Assembly: GCF_005508865.1 (NCBI RefSeq)
Contig: NZ_SCOM01000001.1
Location: forward strand, 682,001 to 746,000
Length of the DNA stretch: 64,000 nucleotides
Direction: 5' to 3'
DNA from: Pseudomonas sp. F(2018)
GTDB taxonomy: Bacteria > Pseudomonadota > Gammaproteobacteria > Pseudomonadales > Pseudomonadaceae
In this document: in pieces, positions 1 to 10,983 of the stretch
How positions within the stretch are numbered: position 1 is the stretch's first letter
Layout of the letters: each line of letters starts with the position of its first letter
Position numbers and translations under genes: made by a program
The notes under the pieces: generated by a model
What the model was told of the DNA's origin: nothing
Databases searched by the model: none
Seen by the model: only the letters and a program-made list of their open reading frames with translations

Positions 1-35
1 CAAAGGATAGAGTAGCTGTGGGCGCTTCGCCTAGC

Positions 36-64
36 AAAAGGCCCGGTCTAGCCGGGCCTTTTTT
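36..64. terminator. Intrinsic terminator, left edge
   Basis: Inverted repeat with arms at 36-46 and 52-62 (A-run plus GGCCCGG, mirrored by CCGGGCC plus a T-run) and a 5-base loop. The A/T runs on both sides make it usable from both strands, so it can end dps and whatever gene lies left of the window. Bases 1-35 contain no recognisable gene. Confidence 0.8.
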
Positions 65-76
65 GCCTCTGGACGA

Positions 77-547
77 TCACGCGGCCAGCAGGCTGCGCAG
101 CATCCAGGCGGTTTTCTCGTGCACCTGCATGCGCTGGGTCAGCAGGTCCGCGGTTGGCTCGTCGCTGACCTTGTCCAGCAGCGGGAAGATGCCGCGGGCG
201 GTGCGCACCACTGCTTCCTGGCCCTGAACCAGCAGCTTGATCATATCCTCGGCGCCCGGTACGCCTTCCTCTTCCTTGATCGAGGACAGGCGGGCATAGG
301 CGGCGTAGGTGCCGGGTGCCGGGAAGCCGAGGGCGCGGATACGCTCGGCGATGGAGTCCACGGCCAGTGCCAGTTCGGTGTACTGCGCCTCGAACATCAG
401 GTGCAGGGTGTTGAACATCGGACCGGTGACGTTCCAGTGGAAGTTGTGGGTCTTCAGATACAGGGTGTAGGTGTCCGCCAGCAGGCGCGACAGTCCTTCG
501 GCGATGGCGGCGCGGTCCTGTTCGGCGATGCCAATATTGATTTCCAT
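77..547 (-). CDS. dps: Dps-family ferritin-like DNA-protection protein
   Basis: Miniferritin that oxidises Fe(II) with peroxide and stores it in a 12-mer shell, protecting DNA in starvation and oxidative stress. The 156-residue length is typical. The intersubunit ferroxidase ligands are visible at the standard spacing: H37, H49, E53 (Asp in E. coli Dps), D64 and E68. The Lys-rich N-terminal tail that E. coli Dps uses to bind DNA is missing, so DNA binding is not assured. Start ATG at 547 has an AGGAGT-type ribosome site. In PAO1 a homologue sits next to aspS, as here, apart from the intervening HD-GYP gene. Confidence 0.93.
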   Translation of the reverse strand: MEINIGIAEQDRAAIAEGLSRLLADTYTLYLKTHNFHWNVTGPMFNTLHLMFEAQYTELALAVDSIAERIRALGFPAPGTYAAYARLSSIKEEEGVPGAEDMIKLLVQGQEAVVRTARGIFPLLDKVSDEPTADLLTQRMQVHEKTAWMLRSLLAA

Positions 548-687
548 ACCTTTACTCCTCTCAGGTGGCCGGGGTAGACGTTCCCCGTGATGGTTCCGAG
601 CCTATCACAGGGGCTGCGTTTGCCCGTCCGATCTATGTCAATGAAGGCGATGCTTGGAGGCTATGAGCGCGCTGGCGGTTCCGTCGG

Positions 688-1800
688 TCACCGGTGTGCT
701 AGTTCCGGGTGCAGTTGCAGGGTGCGATTGAATACCTCGACCCAGTAGCCGCTGAACTGCATGCCCGACAGGTTGTTGATCTCCAGGATGGCGCGCAGGC
801 GCGGGCGTTTGCTCATGGTCTGGTGGGCGCGCTCGTGGGTGCGGGCGTCGAAGGTGTCGGCGATGTTCAGCAGCAGGGCGCCGGGGTGGATTTCCGTTTC
901 GCGCAGGCCTTTGGGATAGCCGCTGCCGTCGGCGTGCTCCTGGTGCTGCAGGATGATCTCGCTCGCCGCGTTCCAGGCCGGCATGCGCTTGAGCAGCTCG
1001 CAGGCCTGGCGTGGGTGGGATTGCATCTGCCGCCGCTCCTCGCGGCTCAGCTCGCTTTCCTTGTGCAGCAGGTCGAGTGGCAGAAAGGCCATGCCGAGGT
1101 CGTGCAGGCAGACCGCGGCAGCCAGTTGTGCAGGCTCTACAGGCTGATCGGCGACCTCGTTCATGCCCAGTGCCAGGTCGAGCAGGCGCAGGCCGCGGCC
1201 GTGCCAGAACGGCGAGCGATGCTCGCTGGTGGTCATCAGCTCGATGAAGAACAGCAGGTCGGCGTCTACTGCTATTCCGTAGTCGGCGAGCAGTTGCGGA
1301 ATCTGCCCGTGACCAACCTCGACCGGTTGCAGGCGGGTCTCCGGCGCCAGGTGCTGCAGCAGCGTGCGGCGAATCTCGGTCTGTCGTGAGGCCGGAGCGG
1401 CGGCCAGGGCCTGCAGGGCCTGGCACTGGCTGGCGATTTGCACGGGATCAGGGCTCGCAGCCCGACCCAGGGCGGCCTCGATCAGGTTGCGCAGCTGGTC
1501 CAGGCTAAGCAGCAGGATGTCGCCGAGCAGACTGTCGAACTGCAGGCTGCCCTCGCGCAGACGATCGAGCACATCCTCCATGGCCTGCGGCAGCGGCAGC
1601 AGGTGGTTCAGTTCCACCAGGCCGAGGCTGCCCTTGATGGTGTGTACCAGGCGGAACAGCTCGCGCAGGCGCGTACCGTCCTGGGGATGGCGCTCCAGTT
1701 CGATCAACAGCTGCTCGCAGCGCGGCAGATGATCGGCGGTATCGAGGCGAAATTCCTCCAGCAGATCACTGGGGACGTCGGCGGGGCGGGCTAAGGCCAT
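688..1800 (-). CDS. Hpt plus HD-GYP domain protein, partly degenerate
   Basis: Two-domain cytoplasmic signalling protein. Residues about 10-110 form a histidine phosphotransfer (Hpt) helix bundle with the phospho-acceptor motif HTIKG at H53. Residues about 200-345 form an HD-GYP c-di-GMP phosphodiesterase-like domain with HD at 233-234, H262, H286, D291 and GYP at 294-296. Two family-conserved positions differ: HDxGK reads HDLGM (M237) and the HHE triplet reads HQE (Q287), so one metal ligand is lost and activity may be reduced or absent. No receiver domain is present. Start ATG at 1800, divergent from aspS. The link from phosphorelay to c-di-GMP signalling is inferred. Confidence 0.8.
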   Translation of the reverse strand: MALARPADVPSDLLEEFRLDTADHLPRCEQLLIELERHPQDGTRLRELFRLVHTIKGSLGLVELNHLLPLPQAMEDVLDRLREGSLQFDSLLGDILLLSLDQLRNLIEAALGRAASPDPVQIASQCQALQALAAAPASRQTEIRRTLLQHLAPETRLQPVEVGHGQIPQLLADYGIAVDADLLFFIELMTTSEHRSPFWHGRGLRLLDLALGMNEVADQPVEPAQLAAAVCLHDLGMAFLPLDLLHKESELSREERRQMQSHPRQACELLKRMPAWNAASEIILQHQEHADGSGYPKGLRETEIHPGALLLNIADTFDARTHERAHQTMSKRPRLRAILEINNLSGMQFSGYWVEVFNRTLQLHPELAHR

Positions 1801-1878
1801 GGGGCGGTCTCCGCTGGGCTGGACTCTCAGTATAGAAAGGCCGCGGGGCGGTGGGCTGCAAGGGGGCGATTATCCCTA

Positions 1879-1884
1879 TATAAT
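1879..1884 (+). promoter_or_regulatory. -10 element of the aspS promoter
   Basis: A perfect TATAAT hexamer lies about 180 bases before the aspS start. The best -35 candidate (CTGCAA at 1856-1861, 17-base spacer) is weak. Transcription from here would give a leader of about 170 bases containing a GATGCG/CGCATC hairpin near 1901-1916 and a TCCGCC/GGCGGA hairpin near 1983-2001. Nothing else is seen in the 262-base gap between the HD-GYP gene and aspS. Confidence 0.5.
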
Positions 1885-2062
1885 CGCGCCCCTTGTCTCC
1901 GGATGCGGAAGCGCATCGATCGCGGCGCTGTGGCGCCATTGGTCGCGTTTTCCTGCGGTTTCCCCTCCGAATTGAAGAAAATGTCCGCCACTATCCGGCG
2001 GAAACATGCCCGGGCCGGCCGGGTACGAATTCAAGACTGATCTAGAGAAGCGAACCACGACC

Positions 2063-3838
2063 ATGATGCGCAGCCACTATTGCGGCCAGTTGAACGAGAG
2101 CCTGGATGGCCAGGAAATCACCCTTTGCGGCTGGGTTCACCGCCGTCGCGACCATGGTGGTGTGATCTTCCTCGACATCCGCGACCGTGAAGGCCTGGCC
2201 CAGGTGGTGTTCGACCCGGATCGCGCCGAGACCTTCGCCAAGGCAGACCGCGTACGCAGCGAGTACGTGGTGAAGATCACCGGCAAGGTGCGCCTGCGTC
2301 CGGCCGGTGCGGTCAACGCCAACATGGCGTCCGGCGCCATCGAAGTGCTGGGCTACGAGCTCGAAGTGCTGAACGAGGCAGAAACCCCGCCGTTCCCGCT
2401 CAACGAATACACCGACGTGGGCGAAGAAACCCGTCTGCGCTACCGCTTCATCGACCTGCGTCGCCCGGAAATGGCCGAGAAGCTGAAGCTGCGTTCGCGC
2501 ATCACCAGCAGCATCCGCCGCTACCTCGACGACAACGGCTTCCTCGACGTCGAAACCCCGATCCTGACCCGTGCCACTCCGGAAGGCGCGCGTGACTACC
2601 TGGTGCCGAGCCGCACCCACGCCGGCAGCTTCTTCGCCCTGCCGCAGTCGCCGCAGCTGTTCAAGCAGCTGCTGATGGTGGCGGGCTTCGACCGCTACTA
2701 CCAGATCGCCAAGTGCTTCCGCGACGAAGACCTGCGTGCCGACCGTCAGCCGGAATTCACCCAGATCGACATCGAGACCAGCTTCCTCGATGAAAGCGAC
2801 ATCATGGGCATCACCGAAACCATGATCCGCAACCTGTTCAAGGAAGTGCTGGACCTGGAGTTCGGCGAGCTGCCGCACATGACCCTGGCCGAAGCCATGC
2901 GCCGTTTCGGTTCCGACAAGCCGGACCTGCGCATTCCGCTGGAGCTGGTGGATGTTGCCGATCAGCTGCAGGGCGTCGAGTTCAAGGTGTTCTCCGGCCC
3001 GGCCAACGATCCGAAGGGCCGCGTCGCCGCCCTGCGCGTACCGGGCGCCGCCTCCATGCCGCGTAGCCAGATCGACGACTACACCAAGTTCGTCGGCAAC
3101 TACGGCGCCAAGGGCCTGGCCTACATCAAGGTCAACGAACGCGCCAAGGGCGTCGAAGGCCTGCAGTCGCCGATCGTCAAGTTCATCCCGGAAGACAACC
3201 TCAAGGTCATCCTCGACCGCGTTGGCGCCGTCGATGGCGACATCGTGTTCTTCGGTGCCGACAAGGCCAAGATCGTCTGCGACGCCCTGGGCGCGCTGCG
3301 CATCAAGGTTGGTCACGATCTGAACCTGCTCACCTGCGAGTGGGCGCCGCTGTGGGTCGTCGACTTCCCGATGTTCGAGGAAAACGACGACGGTAGCCTG
3401 ACCGCCATGCACCACCCGTTCACCGCGCCCAAGTGCACCCCGGAAGAGCTGGAGGCCAACCCGGCTGCCGCCCTGTCGCGTGCCTACGACATGGTGCTCA
3501 ACGGCACCGAACTGGGCGGCGGTTCGATACGTATCCACGACAAGGCCATGCAGCAGACCGTGTTCCGCGTGCTGGGCATCAGCGAAGACGAGCAGCAGGA
3601 GAAGTTCGGCTTCCTGCTCGACGCCCTGAAGTTCGGTGCTCCGCCCCACGGTGGCCTGGCCTTCGGCCTGGACCGCCTGGTGATGCTGATGACCGGCGCC
3701 AGCTCGATTCGTGAAGTGATCGCCTTCCCGAAAACCCAGAGCGCGGCCTGTGTCATGACCCAGGCTCCGGGCATCGTCGATGCCAAGGCGCTGCGCGAGC
3801 TGCATATCCGCCTGCGCGAACAGCCCAAGGCTGAGTAA
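2063..3838 (+). CDS. aspS: Aspartyl-tRNA synthetase
   Basis: Class II synthetase charging tRNA-Asp with aspartate. With the ATG at 2063 the protein has 591 residues and starts MMRSHYCG, the usual pseudomonad N-terminus; the open frame reaches back to 2006 but that extension is atypical. Visible parts are the N-terminal OB anticodon-binding fold ([12 protein letters not shown]), motif 2 ([16 protein letters not shown]), the bacterial GAD insertion, and motif 3 near the C-terminus (FGLDRLVM). Pseudomonad AspRS is known to be non-discriminating, also making Asp-tRNA-Asn for GatCAB; I cannot confirm that specificity from sequence alone. Confidence 0.97.
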   Translation: MMRSHYCGQLNESLDGQEITLCGWVHRRRDHGGVIFLDIRDREGLAQVVFDPDRAETFAKADRVRSEYVVKITGKVRLRPAGAVNANMASGAIEVLGYELEVLNEAETPPFPLNEYTDVGEETRLRYRFIDLRRPEMAEKLKLRSRITSSIRRYLDDNGFLDVETPILTRATPEGARDYLVPSRTHAGSFFALPQSPQLFKQLLMVAGFDRYYQIAKCFRDEDLRADRQPEFTQIDIETSFLDESDIMGITETMIRNLFKEVLDLEFGELPHMTLAEAMRRFGSDKPDLRIPLELVDVADQLQGVEFKVFSGPANDPKGRVAALRVPGAASMPRSQIDDYTKFVGNYGAKGLAYIKVNERAKGVEGLQSPIVKFIPEDNLKVILDRVGAVDGDIVFFGADKAKIVCDALGALRIKVGHDLNLLTCEWAPLWVVDFPMFEENDDGSLTAMHHPFTAPKCTPEELEANPAAALSRAYDMVLNGTELGGGSIRIHDKAMQQTVFRVLGISEDEQQEKFGFLLDALKFGAPPHGGLAFGLDRLVMLMTGASSIREVIAFPKTQSAACVMTQAPGIVDAKALRELHIRLREQPKAE

Positions 3839-3850
3839 GCGGTAGCAACA

Positions 3851-3880
3851 GGAGCCTGGCATGCCAGGCTCCTTGCATTT
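3851..3880 (+). terminator. Terminator after aspS
   Basis: Perfect 22-base palindrome at 3851-3872 (GGAGCCTGGCATGCCAGGCTCC halves) followed by a T-rich tail TTGCATTT. The tail is weaker than usual, so some read-through into yebC is possible. Confidence 0.65.
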
Positions 3881-3919
3881 CAGGCACTACAAAACTGATT
3901 GAAAGAAACGGAGTGAGTT

Positions 3920-4669
3920 ATGGCCGGTCATTCCAAATGGGCCAACATCAAGCACCGCAAAGGGCGCCAGGACGCCAAGCGCGGCAAGATCTTCACCAAG
4001 CTGATTCGTGAGCTGACCGTAGCCGCCAAGCATGGCGGTGGCGTGCCGGCGGACAACCCGCGCCTGCGCCTGGCGGTCGATAAGGCCCTCACGGCCAACA
4101 TGTCGCGTGACGTGATCGACCGCGCCATCGCGCGTGGTGCCGGCAACACCGAAGCCGACAACATGATCGAGCTGAGCTACGAGGGCTATGCGCCCAGTGG
4201 CGTGGCGATCATCGTCGAGGCCATGACCGACAACCGCAACCGCACCGCCGCCGATGTACGTCACGCCTTCACCAAGTGCGGCGGCAACCTAGGCACCGAC
4301 GGTTCGGTGGCCTACATGTTCGAGCGCAAGGGGCAGATCAGCTTCGCGCCGGGCGTGAGCGAGGATGCCCTGATGGAGGCGGCCCTGGAGGCCGGGGCCG
4401 ACGATGTGGAGATGGGTGACGACGGTTCGGCCCTGGTGTCGACCAGCTTCGCCGACTTCCTCGCGGTCAACGAGGCGCTGACCGCTGCCGGCTTCAAGGG
4501 TGAGGAGGCCGAGGTGGCGATGATTCCCTCGACCATGGCGCCCATCGCCGATCTGGAGATCGCCAAGAAGGTGCTCAAGCTGATCGACATGCTGGAGGAT
4601 CTGGACGACGTGCAGAACGTCTACCACAACGCGGAAATTTCCGACGAGATCATGGAGCAGCTGGACTGA
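3920..4669 (+). CDS. pmpR: YebC/PmpR-family regulatory protein
   Basis: TACO1/YebC-family protein of 249 residues with the hallmark N-terminus [18 protein letters not shown] and the three-domain YebC layout. The P. aeruginosa member PmpR was described as a repressor of the quinolone-signal (pqsR) promoter; other family members act on ribosomes at polyproline stretches. It lies between aspS and ruvC as in PAO1, but no pqs genes are visible in this window. Start ATG at 3920 follows a GGAG ribosome site. Confidence 0.93.
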   Translation: MAGHSKWANIKHRKGRQDAKRGKIFTKLIRELTVAAKHGGGVPADNPRLRLAVDKALTANMSRDVIDRAIARGAGNTEADNMIELSYEGYAPSGVAIIVEAMTDNRNRTAADVRHAFTKCGGNLGTDGSVAYMFERKGQISFAPGVSEDALMEAALEAGADDVEMGDDGSALVSTSFADFLAVNEALTAAGFKGEEAEVAMIPSTMAPIADLEIAKKVLKLIDMLEDLDDVQNVYHNAEISDEIMEQLD

Positions 4670-4686
4670 TCCCGACTCGTCGGCCG

Positions 4687-4722
4687 AAGCCGGAAGTCGC
4701 CTCGTGCGCTTCCGGCTTTTTT
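4687..4722 (+). terminator. Terminator after yebC
   Basis: Arms AAGCCGGAAG (4687-4696) and CTTCCGGCTT (4709-4718), a 12-base loop, then a run of six T. A clear intrinsic terminator that isolates yebC from ruvCAB. Confidence 0.85.
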
Positions 4723-4739
4723 ATATGGGCGCCGCTCCG

Positions 4740-4766
4740 TATACTCGCGGCTGGATAAATAGACAG
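4740..4766 (+). promoter_or_regulatory. LexA-like box and -10 element before ruvC
   Basis: CTGGATAAATAGACAG at 4751-4766 fits CTG-N10-CAG and matches 14 of 16 positions of the AT-rich LexA consensus CTGTATAAATATACAG. A TATACT -10 candidate at 4740-4745 would place the start site inside the box. The -35 is poor. LexA control of ruv genes is established in E. coli; here it is inferred from the motif. Confidence 0.5.
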
Positions 4767-4803
4767 TGTGTCGGCTCGACCGGCCCGCGGAGCGAAACGC
4801 TGC

Positions 4804-5328
4804 ATGACCCTGATTCTTGGCATCGATCCCGGCTCGCGCATCACCGGCTACGGCGTGGTGCGCGACACCGGGCGTGGCTGCGAATACGTCGCCTCGGGTT
4901 GCATCCGCACCGGTGATGGTGATCTGGCCAGCCGTCTGCAGGTGGTGTTCCGCGGGGTCGGTGAGGTGATTCGCCTGCACGGGCCGGTGACCATGGGCAT
5001 CGAGCAGGTATTCATGGCGAAGAACGCCGATTCCGCGCTCAAGCTAGGCCAGGCTCGCGGTGCGGCCATAGTCGCCGGCATCGAGGCGGGTCTGGACGTC
5101 AACGAATACACCGCCAGCCAGGTCAAGCAGGCCATCGCCGGTACCGGCGGGGCGGACAAGCAGCAGGTAATGATGATGGTGATGCACCTGCTCAAGCTGA
5201 CCCAGAAGCCGCAGATCGACGCCTCCGACGCACTGGCCATCGCCCTCTGCCATGCCCACCACCGGCAGAGCCTGATTCCCCACGGCCTGCTCGGCGCCAA
5301 GCGGCGCAGCGGGCGGCTGCGCCTGTAA
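4804..5328 (+). CDS. ruvC: Holliday junction resolvase RuvC
   Basis: Endonuclease that cuts four-way junctions in concert with RuvAB. RNase H-fold motifs are present: the first catalytic Asp in [14 protein letters not shown], the Glu in MGIEQVFM, and the C-terminal Asp pair in [12 protein letters not shown]. The ATG at 4804 gives 174 residues, the normal size; 12 additional in-frame residues upstream are unlikely to be translated because the RNase H strand begins at [10 protein letters not shown]. First gene of ruvCAB, 18 bases before ruvA. Confidence 0.96.
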   Translation: MTLILGIDPGSRITGYGVVRDTGRGCEYVASGCIRTGDGDLASRLQVVFRGVGEVIRLHGPVTMGIEQVFMAKNADSALKLGQARGAAIVAGIEAGLDVNEYTASQVKQAIAGTGGADKQQVMMMVMHLLKLTQKPQIDASDALAIALCHAHHRQSLIPHGLLGAKRRSGRLRL

Positions 5329-5346
5329 CCAGAAGGAAACCAATTC

Positions 5347-5952
5347 GTGATCGGACGCCTGAAGGGCACTCTGGCGGAGAAACAGCCGCCGCACCTGATC
5401 CTCGATGTCAACGGTGTCGGCTACGAGCTGGAAGTGCCGATGACCACCCTCTATCGCCTGCCGGCCCTGGGGCAGCCGGTGACGCTGCACACCCATCTGG
5501 TGGTGCGCGAGGATGCGCATCTGCTCTACGGCTTCGCCGAGAAGCGCGAGCGTGAGCTGTTCCGCGAGCTGATCCGGCTCAATGGTGTCGGGCCCAAGCT
5601 GGCGTTGGCGCTGATGTCCGGCCTGGAAGTCGATGAGCTGGTGCGCTGCGTGCAGGCTCAGGACACCTCGACCCTGGTGAAGATCCCCGGGGTCGGCAAG
5701 AAGACCGCCGAGCGCCTGCTGGTAGAGCTCAAGGATCGCTTCAAGGCCTGGGAGAGCATGCCGTCCATCGCGCCGCTGGTGGTGGAACCTCGTGCCGGCG
5801 TGGCAGTCTCAAGCGCCGAGAGCGACGCTATGAGCGCGCTGATCTCGCTCGGCTTCAAGCCGCAGGAGGCCAGCAAGGCCGTGGCGGCCGTGCAGGAAGA
5901 GGGGCTTTCCAGCGAAGAGCTGATCCGTCGTGCCCTGAAAGGAATGGTGTAA
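5347..5952 (+). CDS. ruvA: Holliday junction DNA helicase subunit RuvA
   Basis: Junction-binding subunit that loads RuvB onto Holliday junctions. 201 residues from a GTG start at 5347 preceded by AAGGAAA. Domain I OB fold begins [12 protein letters not shown]; domain II carries helix-hairpin-helix motifs ([13 protein letters not shown] and [14 protein letters not shown]); the C-terminal domain III that contacts RuvB ([16 protein letters not shown]) is intact. Second gene of ruvCAB; ruvB follows after 3 bases. Confidence 0.97.
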   Translation: MIGRLKGTLAEKQPPHLILDVNGVGYELEVPMTTLYRLPALGQPVTLHTHLVVREDAHLLYGFAEKRERELFRELIRLNGVGPKLALALMSGLEVDELVRCVQAQDTSTLVKIPGVGKKTAERLLVELKDRFKAWESMPSIAPLVVEPRAGVAVSSAESDAMSALISLGFKPQEASKAVAAVQEEGLSSEELIRRALKGMV

Positions 5953-5955
5953 GAA

Positions 5956-7008
<1,053 letters not shown>

Positions 7009-7061
7009 TTGCAAAACAAAGGCTTGCCCGGATTGGCAAGGCCAGGAGTAAACACTAGAGT

Positions 7062-7505
7062 ATGCGCGCGCAAAACGAGGCCCAGCCTTTTGCCCTCAAG
7101 TGTCGGGTGTATTACGAGGACACCGACGCCGGCGGCATCGTCTACTACGTCAATTACCTCAAGTTCATGGAGCGGGCTCGTACCGAGTGCCTGCGCAGTC
7201 TGGGTTTTGCCCAGTCGCAGCTCGCCGGCGAGAACCTGTTGTTCGTCGTGCATTCCGCCGAGGCGCGCTATCACGCGCCGGCCAAGCTGGATGACGAACT
7301 TTTTATCACTGCCGAGGTAATCGAGTTAAACCGTGCCAGCCTGCGCTTTCGTCAACAGGTACGGCGGGCAACGGATGAGGCACTGCTCTGCGAGGGGCAG
7401 TTCGTGGTGGCCTGTGTGCGCACCGACAATTTGAAGCCCCGTGCCATTCCCGAAGCGCTGCGTGCAGCCTTCGCCGGCATGGGTCAAGTCACAGCAGGAG
7501 AGTAG
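7062..7505 (+). CDS. ybgC: Tol-Pal-associated acyl-CoA thioesterase YbgC
   Basis: Hot-dog-fold thioesterase of 147 residues; family members hydrolyse acyl-CoA and interact with phospholipid synthesis enzymes. The 4HBT-type active-site segment [13 protein letters not shown] is present, with the family catalytic Asp at about D22 and the downstream HAEARY-like region as HSAEARY. First gene of the tol-pal cluster; the downstream tolQ GTG follows its stop by one base, so the two are translationally close. Confidence 0.93.
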   Translation: MRAQNEAQPFALKCRVYYEDTDAGGIVYYVNYLKFMERARTECLRSLGFAQSQLAGENLLFVVHSAEARYHAPAKLDDELFITAEVIELNRASLRFRQQVRRATDEALLCEGQFVVACVRTDNLKPRAIPEALRAAFAGMGQVTAGE

Positions 7506-7506
7506 C

Positions 7507-8208
7507 GTGGAAGCAACAGCCAACGCCGTTGACCATATGTCGATGTGGAGCCTGATCAGCAACGCCAGTTTCGTGGTGCAGCTGGTCATGCTGACCCTGG
7601 TGGCCGCCTCGGTGGTGTCCTGGATCATGATCTTCCAGCGCAGCACCATGCTGCGTGCGGCGAAGAAGTCGCTGGAAGTGTTCGAGGAGCGCTTCTGGTC
7701 CGGCATCGACCTGTCCAAGCTGTATCGCCAGGCCGGCAGCAACCCGGACCCGGACTGCGGCGTCGAGCAGATCTTCCGCGCCGGCTTCAAGGAGTTCTCC
7801 CGCCTGCGCCAGCAGTCCGGCGTCGATCCGGATGCGGTGATGGACGGCGTGGCCCGAGCCATGCGCGTCGCCATCTCGCGTGAGGAAGAGAAGCTGGAAA
7901 CCAGCCTGCCGTTCCTCGCCACCGTCGGCTCCACCAGCCCCTATATCGGTCTGTTCGGTACCGTGTGGGGCATCATGAACTCCTTCCGCGGCCTGGCCCA
8001 GGTGCAGCAGGCCACCCTGGCCACCGTGGCACCGGGTATCGCCGAGGCGCTGATCGCCACCGCCATCGGCCTGTTCGCCGCGATCCCGGCGGTCATCGCC
8101 TACAACCGCTTCTCGGCGCAAGGCGATCGCCTGATCAGCCGTTACTACACCTTTGCCGACGAGTTCCAGGCGATCCTGCACCGCAAAGTGCACACCAGCG
8201 AGGACTGA
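7507..8208 (+). CDS. tolQ: Tol-Pal proton channel subunit TolQ
   Basis: Inner-membrane MotA/ExbB-family subunit that with TolR converts proton-motive force into outer-membrane constriction at division. 233 residues and three membrane segments (about 18-38, 140-160 and 173-195 by eye). The GTG at 7507, preceded by AGGAGAG, starts VEATANAVDHMSMWSL and fits known TolQ N-termini; a longer in-frame reading back to 7441 overlaps ybgC and is rejected. Conserved GLFGTVWGIMNSF and AIGLFAAIPAVIAYN segments are present. Confidence 0.95.
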   Translation: MEATANAVDHMSMWSLISNASFVVQLVMLTLVAASVVSWIMIFQRSTMLRAAKKSLEVFEERFWSGIDLSKLYRQAGSNPDPDCGVEQIFRAGFKEFSRLRQQSGVDPDAVMDGVARAMRVAISREEEKLETSLPFLATVGSTSPYIGLFGTVWGIMNSFRGLAQVQQATLATVAPGIAEALIATAIGLFAAIPAVIAYNRFSAQGDRLISRYYTFADEFQAILHRKVHTSED

Positions 8209-8218
8209 GGCTCAGCCC

Positions 8219-8677
8219 ATGGCCAGAATTCGCAACAGACGCAAGCCGGTCGCCGAGATGAACGTCGTGCCTTATATCGACGTGATGCTGGTGCTGCTGG
8301 TGATCTTCATGGTGACCGCGCCGATGCTCAACCAGGGCGTCAAGGTCGACCTGCCCAAGGTCTCCAGCGAGGTACTGCCGCAGGACAACAACTCCCGCGT
8401 GCTGACCATCTCGATCAAGGCCGACAAGACCTACTACTGGAACATGGGCGACGAGGTCGATCCGGACCAGAGCAAGGCCAGCGAAACCGCTACCGCTTTG
8501 CCGGCGCTGGTGCAGACGGTGAGCGCGATCATGAGCCAGAACGCCGGCCAGGGTAAGAAGGTCCAGGTCTTCGTGCGTGGCGACAAGGCGGTCGACTATG
8601 GCTCCGTGATGGCCGTGATGGGTGGCCTGCAAGAGGCCGGTGTCGGCAACGTCGGGCTGATCACCGAGGCGCCTTGA
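8219..8677 (+). CDS. tolR: Tol-Pal proton channel subunit TolR
   Basis: ExbD-family partner of TolQ: short cytoplasmic tail, one membrane helix (about residues 19-40) bearing the proton-path Asp D21 in VVPYIDVML, and a periplasmic domain. 152 residues from ATG 8219, preceded by GAGG. Longer readings overlapping tolQ are out of family. The TGA stop overlaps the tolA ATG by one base, implying translational coupling. Confidence 0.95.
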   Translation: MARIRNRRKPVAEMNVVPYIDVMLVLLVIFMVTAPMLNQGVKVDLPKVSSEVLPQDNNSRVLTISIKADKTYYWNMGDEVDPDQSKASETATALPALVQTVSAIMSQNAGQGKKVQVFVRGDKAVDYGSVMAVMGGLQEAGVGNVGLITEAP

Positions 8678-9633
8678 TGCAGCAGCAGAGCGTTCGCTCC
8701 TCATCGGAAAGTTATTTCTGGCCGACTGTCTGGGCCGTGGCTCTGCACGCCCTGATGTTCGCCATGCTGTTTGTCAGCTTCCACTTTGCACCTGAGCTCC
8801 CGCCGGCTCGACCTATCGTCGAGGCAACGTTGTACCGGCTGAATTCGAAGAGCCCTGCCACCACTCAGACCGCTCAGAAGATTGCTGGCGAGGCTGAGAA
8901 GACCAAGGCCCGCCAGTACGAAGTGGAGCAGCTGGAGACCAAGAAGGAAGAGCAGCAGAAGCAGGAAGCAGCGGAACAAAAGAAAGTCGAGGCGGCCAAA
9001 CAGGCTGAGGCGAAAAAGCAGGCCGAAGCCAAGAAGGCCGAGGAAGCGAAGAAAGCCGAGCAGAAGAAGCAGGCCGATATCGCCAAGAAGAAATCCGAGG
9101 AAGAAAAGAAAAAAGCTGCTGCCGAGGAGGCCCGTAAGAAAGCAGCCGAGCAGGCGAAGAAAAAGGCTGCCGAAGACGCCAAGAAGAAAAAGGCGGCTGC
9201 CGAGGCTGCGAAGAAGAAAAAAGACCAGGAAGCCGCGCGCAAGGCCGCTGACGACAAGAAGGCCCAGGCGCTTGCCGAGCTGCTGGGGGACACCACCGAG
9301 CGTCAGCGGGCGATGGCGGACGAAGTGGGTGATGAGGTTGCCGGCAGTCTCGACGATCTGATCATCAAGCTGGTCAGCGAGCAGTGGCAGCGTCCACCGT
9401 CGGCACGCAACGGCATGAGTGTCGAGGTAATGATTCAGATGCTGCCCGATGGCACTATCGTCAATGCTTCTGTCACCCGTTCCAGTGGCGACGCGCCCTT
9501 CGACAGTTCTGCTGTGGCTGCAGTCAAGAACGTCGTGCGTATTCCCGAGATGCAACAGCTGGATAGTGCAACCTTTAACGCCATGTATCGTCAGCGGCGG
9601 ATGATTTTCAAACCGGAGGATTTGTCTCTGTGA
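8677..9633 (+). CDS. tolA: Tol-Pal cell-envelope protein TolA
   Basis: Bridge from the TolQR motor to TolB/Pal. 318 residues from ATG 8677. Domain I is one membrane helix near the N-terminus ([20 protein letters not shown]); domain II (about 70-205) is a long Lys/Ala/Glu-rich helix with [15 protein letters not shown] repeats; domain III (about 215-318) is the globular C-terminal domain ending FKPEDLSL. The repeat domain explains the long antisense low-complexity reading frames here. Its stop overlaps the tolB GTG by four bases. Confidence 0.96.
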   Translation: MQQQSVRSSSESYFWPTVWAVALHALMFAMLFVSFHFAPELPPARPIVEATLYRLNSKSPATTQTAQKIAGEAEKTKARQYEVEQLETKKEEQQKQEAAEQKKVEAAKQAEAKKQAEAKKAEEAKKAEQKKQADIAKKKSEEEKKKAAAEEARKKAAEQAKKKAAEDAKKKKAAAEAAKKKKDQEAARKAADDKKAQALAELLGDTTERQRAMADEVGDEVAGSLDDLIIKLVSEQWQRPPSARNGMSVEVMIQMLPDGTIVNASVTRSSGDAPFDSSAVAAVKNVVRIPEMQQLDSATFNAMYRQRRMIFKPEDLSL

Positions 9634-10928
9634 ATACCTTGATTCGTATCGCCCTGCTGGGTCTGGCGCTGCTGGTTGGCAGCGTGCAGGCAGCGGACCC
9701 GTTGGTGGTAACCAGTGGCAGCGACCGCGCCATCCCCATCGCCGTTGTGCCCTTCGGCTGGCAGGGCGGCACCGTGTTGCCCGAAGACATGTCCACCGTT
9801 ATCGGCAACGACCTGCGCAACAGCGGCATGTACGAGCCGATCCCGCGGCAGAACATGATCAGCCTGCCGACCTCGGCGGCCGAGATCATCTACCGCGACT
9901 GGCAGGCCCTGGGCGCCCAGTACGTGATGGTTGGCAGCATCGTGCCGAACGGCGGCCGCCTGCAGGTGCAGTTCGCCCTGTTCAACGTGGCGACCCAGCA
10001 GCAGGTGGTTGCTGGCACCGTTGGCGGTACTCCGGACCAGCTGCGTGATATGGCGCACCATGTCGCCGATCAGGCATTCGAGAAGCTCACCGGGATCAAG
10101 GGTGCCTTCTCCACCAAGATGCTCTACGTCACCGCCGAGCGTTTCGGCGTGAACAACACCCGTTACACCCTGCAGCGCTCCGACTATGACGGCGCCCGTG
10201 GCGTGACCCTGCTGCAATCGCGCGAGCCGATACTGTCGCCGCGCTATGCGCCGGATGGTCGCCGCATCGCCTATGTGTCTTTCGAGCAGCGTCGCCCGCG
10301 CATCTTCATGCAGCACATCGACACCGGCCGCCGCGAGCAGCTGACCAACTTCGAGGGCCTCAATGGCGCCCCGGCCTTCTCGCCGGACGGCAATCGCCTG
10401 GCCTTCGTGCTGTCCAAGGACGGCAACCCGGAGATCTATGTGATGGATCTGGGCTCGCGCAATATCCAGCGCGTGACCAATTCCGGCTCGATCGAGACCG
10501 AGCCGTTCTGGGGCAAGGACGGGCAGACCCTGTACTTCACCAGCGACCGCGCCGGCAAGCCGCAGATCTACAAGCAGAGCATCCATGGTGGTGCCGCCCA
10601 GCGCGTGACCTTCACCGGCAACTACAACGCCAACCCGAAGCTGTCGGCCGACGAGAAGACCCTGGTGATGATCCACCGTCAGGACGGTTTCACCAACTTC
10701 AAGGTGGCCGCCCAGGACCTGGTGACCAGCCGCCTGCGCATCCTCTCCGAGACCAGCCTGGACGACTCGCCCACTGTTGCGCCCAATGGCACCATGCTAA
10801 TCTACGCCACCCGCCAGCAGGGCCGGGGAGTGCTGATGCTCGTGTCCACCAACGGGCGTGTCAGGCTCCCGATTCCCACCGCTCAAGGTGATGTCCGGGA
10901 ACCGTCCTGGTCTCCTTTCCTGAACTGA
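9630..10928 (+). CDS. tolB: Tol-Pal periplasmic beta-propeller TolB
   Basis: Periplasmic protein that shuttles between TolA and Pal. 432 residues from GTG 9630, the usual size. Signal peptide about residues 1-21 (cleavage after SVQA), an N-terminal alpha/beta domain to about 160, then a six-bladed propeller with repeated SPDG/FTSDRxGxPQIY motifs. Translationally coupled to tolA through the GTGA overlap. pal follows after 55 bases without an obvious terminator. Confidence 0.97.
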   Translation: MNTLIRIALLGLALLVGSVQAADPLVVTSGSDRAIPIAVVPFGWQGGTVLPEDMSTVIGNDLRNSGMYEPIPRQNMISLPTSAAEIIYRDWQALGAQYVMVGSIVPNGGRLQVQFALFNVATQQQVVAGTVGGTPDQLRDMAHHVADQAFEKLTGIKGAFSTKMLYVTAERFGVNNTRYTLQRSDYDGARGVTLLQSREPILSPRYAPDGRRIAYVSFEQRRPRIFMQHIDTGRREQLTNFEGLNGAPAFSPDGNRLAFVLSKDGNPEIYVMDLGSRNIQRVTNSGSIETEPFWGKDGQTLYFTSDRAGKPQIYKQSIHGGAAQRVTFTGNYNANPKLSADEKTLVMIHRQDGFTNFKVAAQDLVTSRLRILSETSLDDSPTVAPNGTMLIYATRQQGRGVLMLVSTNGRVRLPIPTAQGDVREPSWSPFLN

Positions 10929-10983
10929 TGCGGTAAAACACTTTCTGCTGTAAACACACCTAGAAATCATTAGGAGCTACACC

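Noticed and set aside
2042..3862. A 606-codon open frame antisense to aspS
   Set aside because: Antisense codon-bias artefact; aspS is intact and in family.
8874..9361. Low-complexity Ser/Phe- or Arg-rich frames inside tolA
   Set aside because: They are shadows of the Lys/Ala repeat domain of TolA in other frames.
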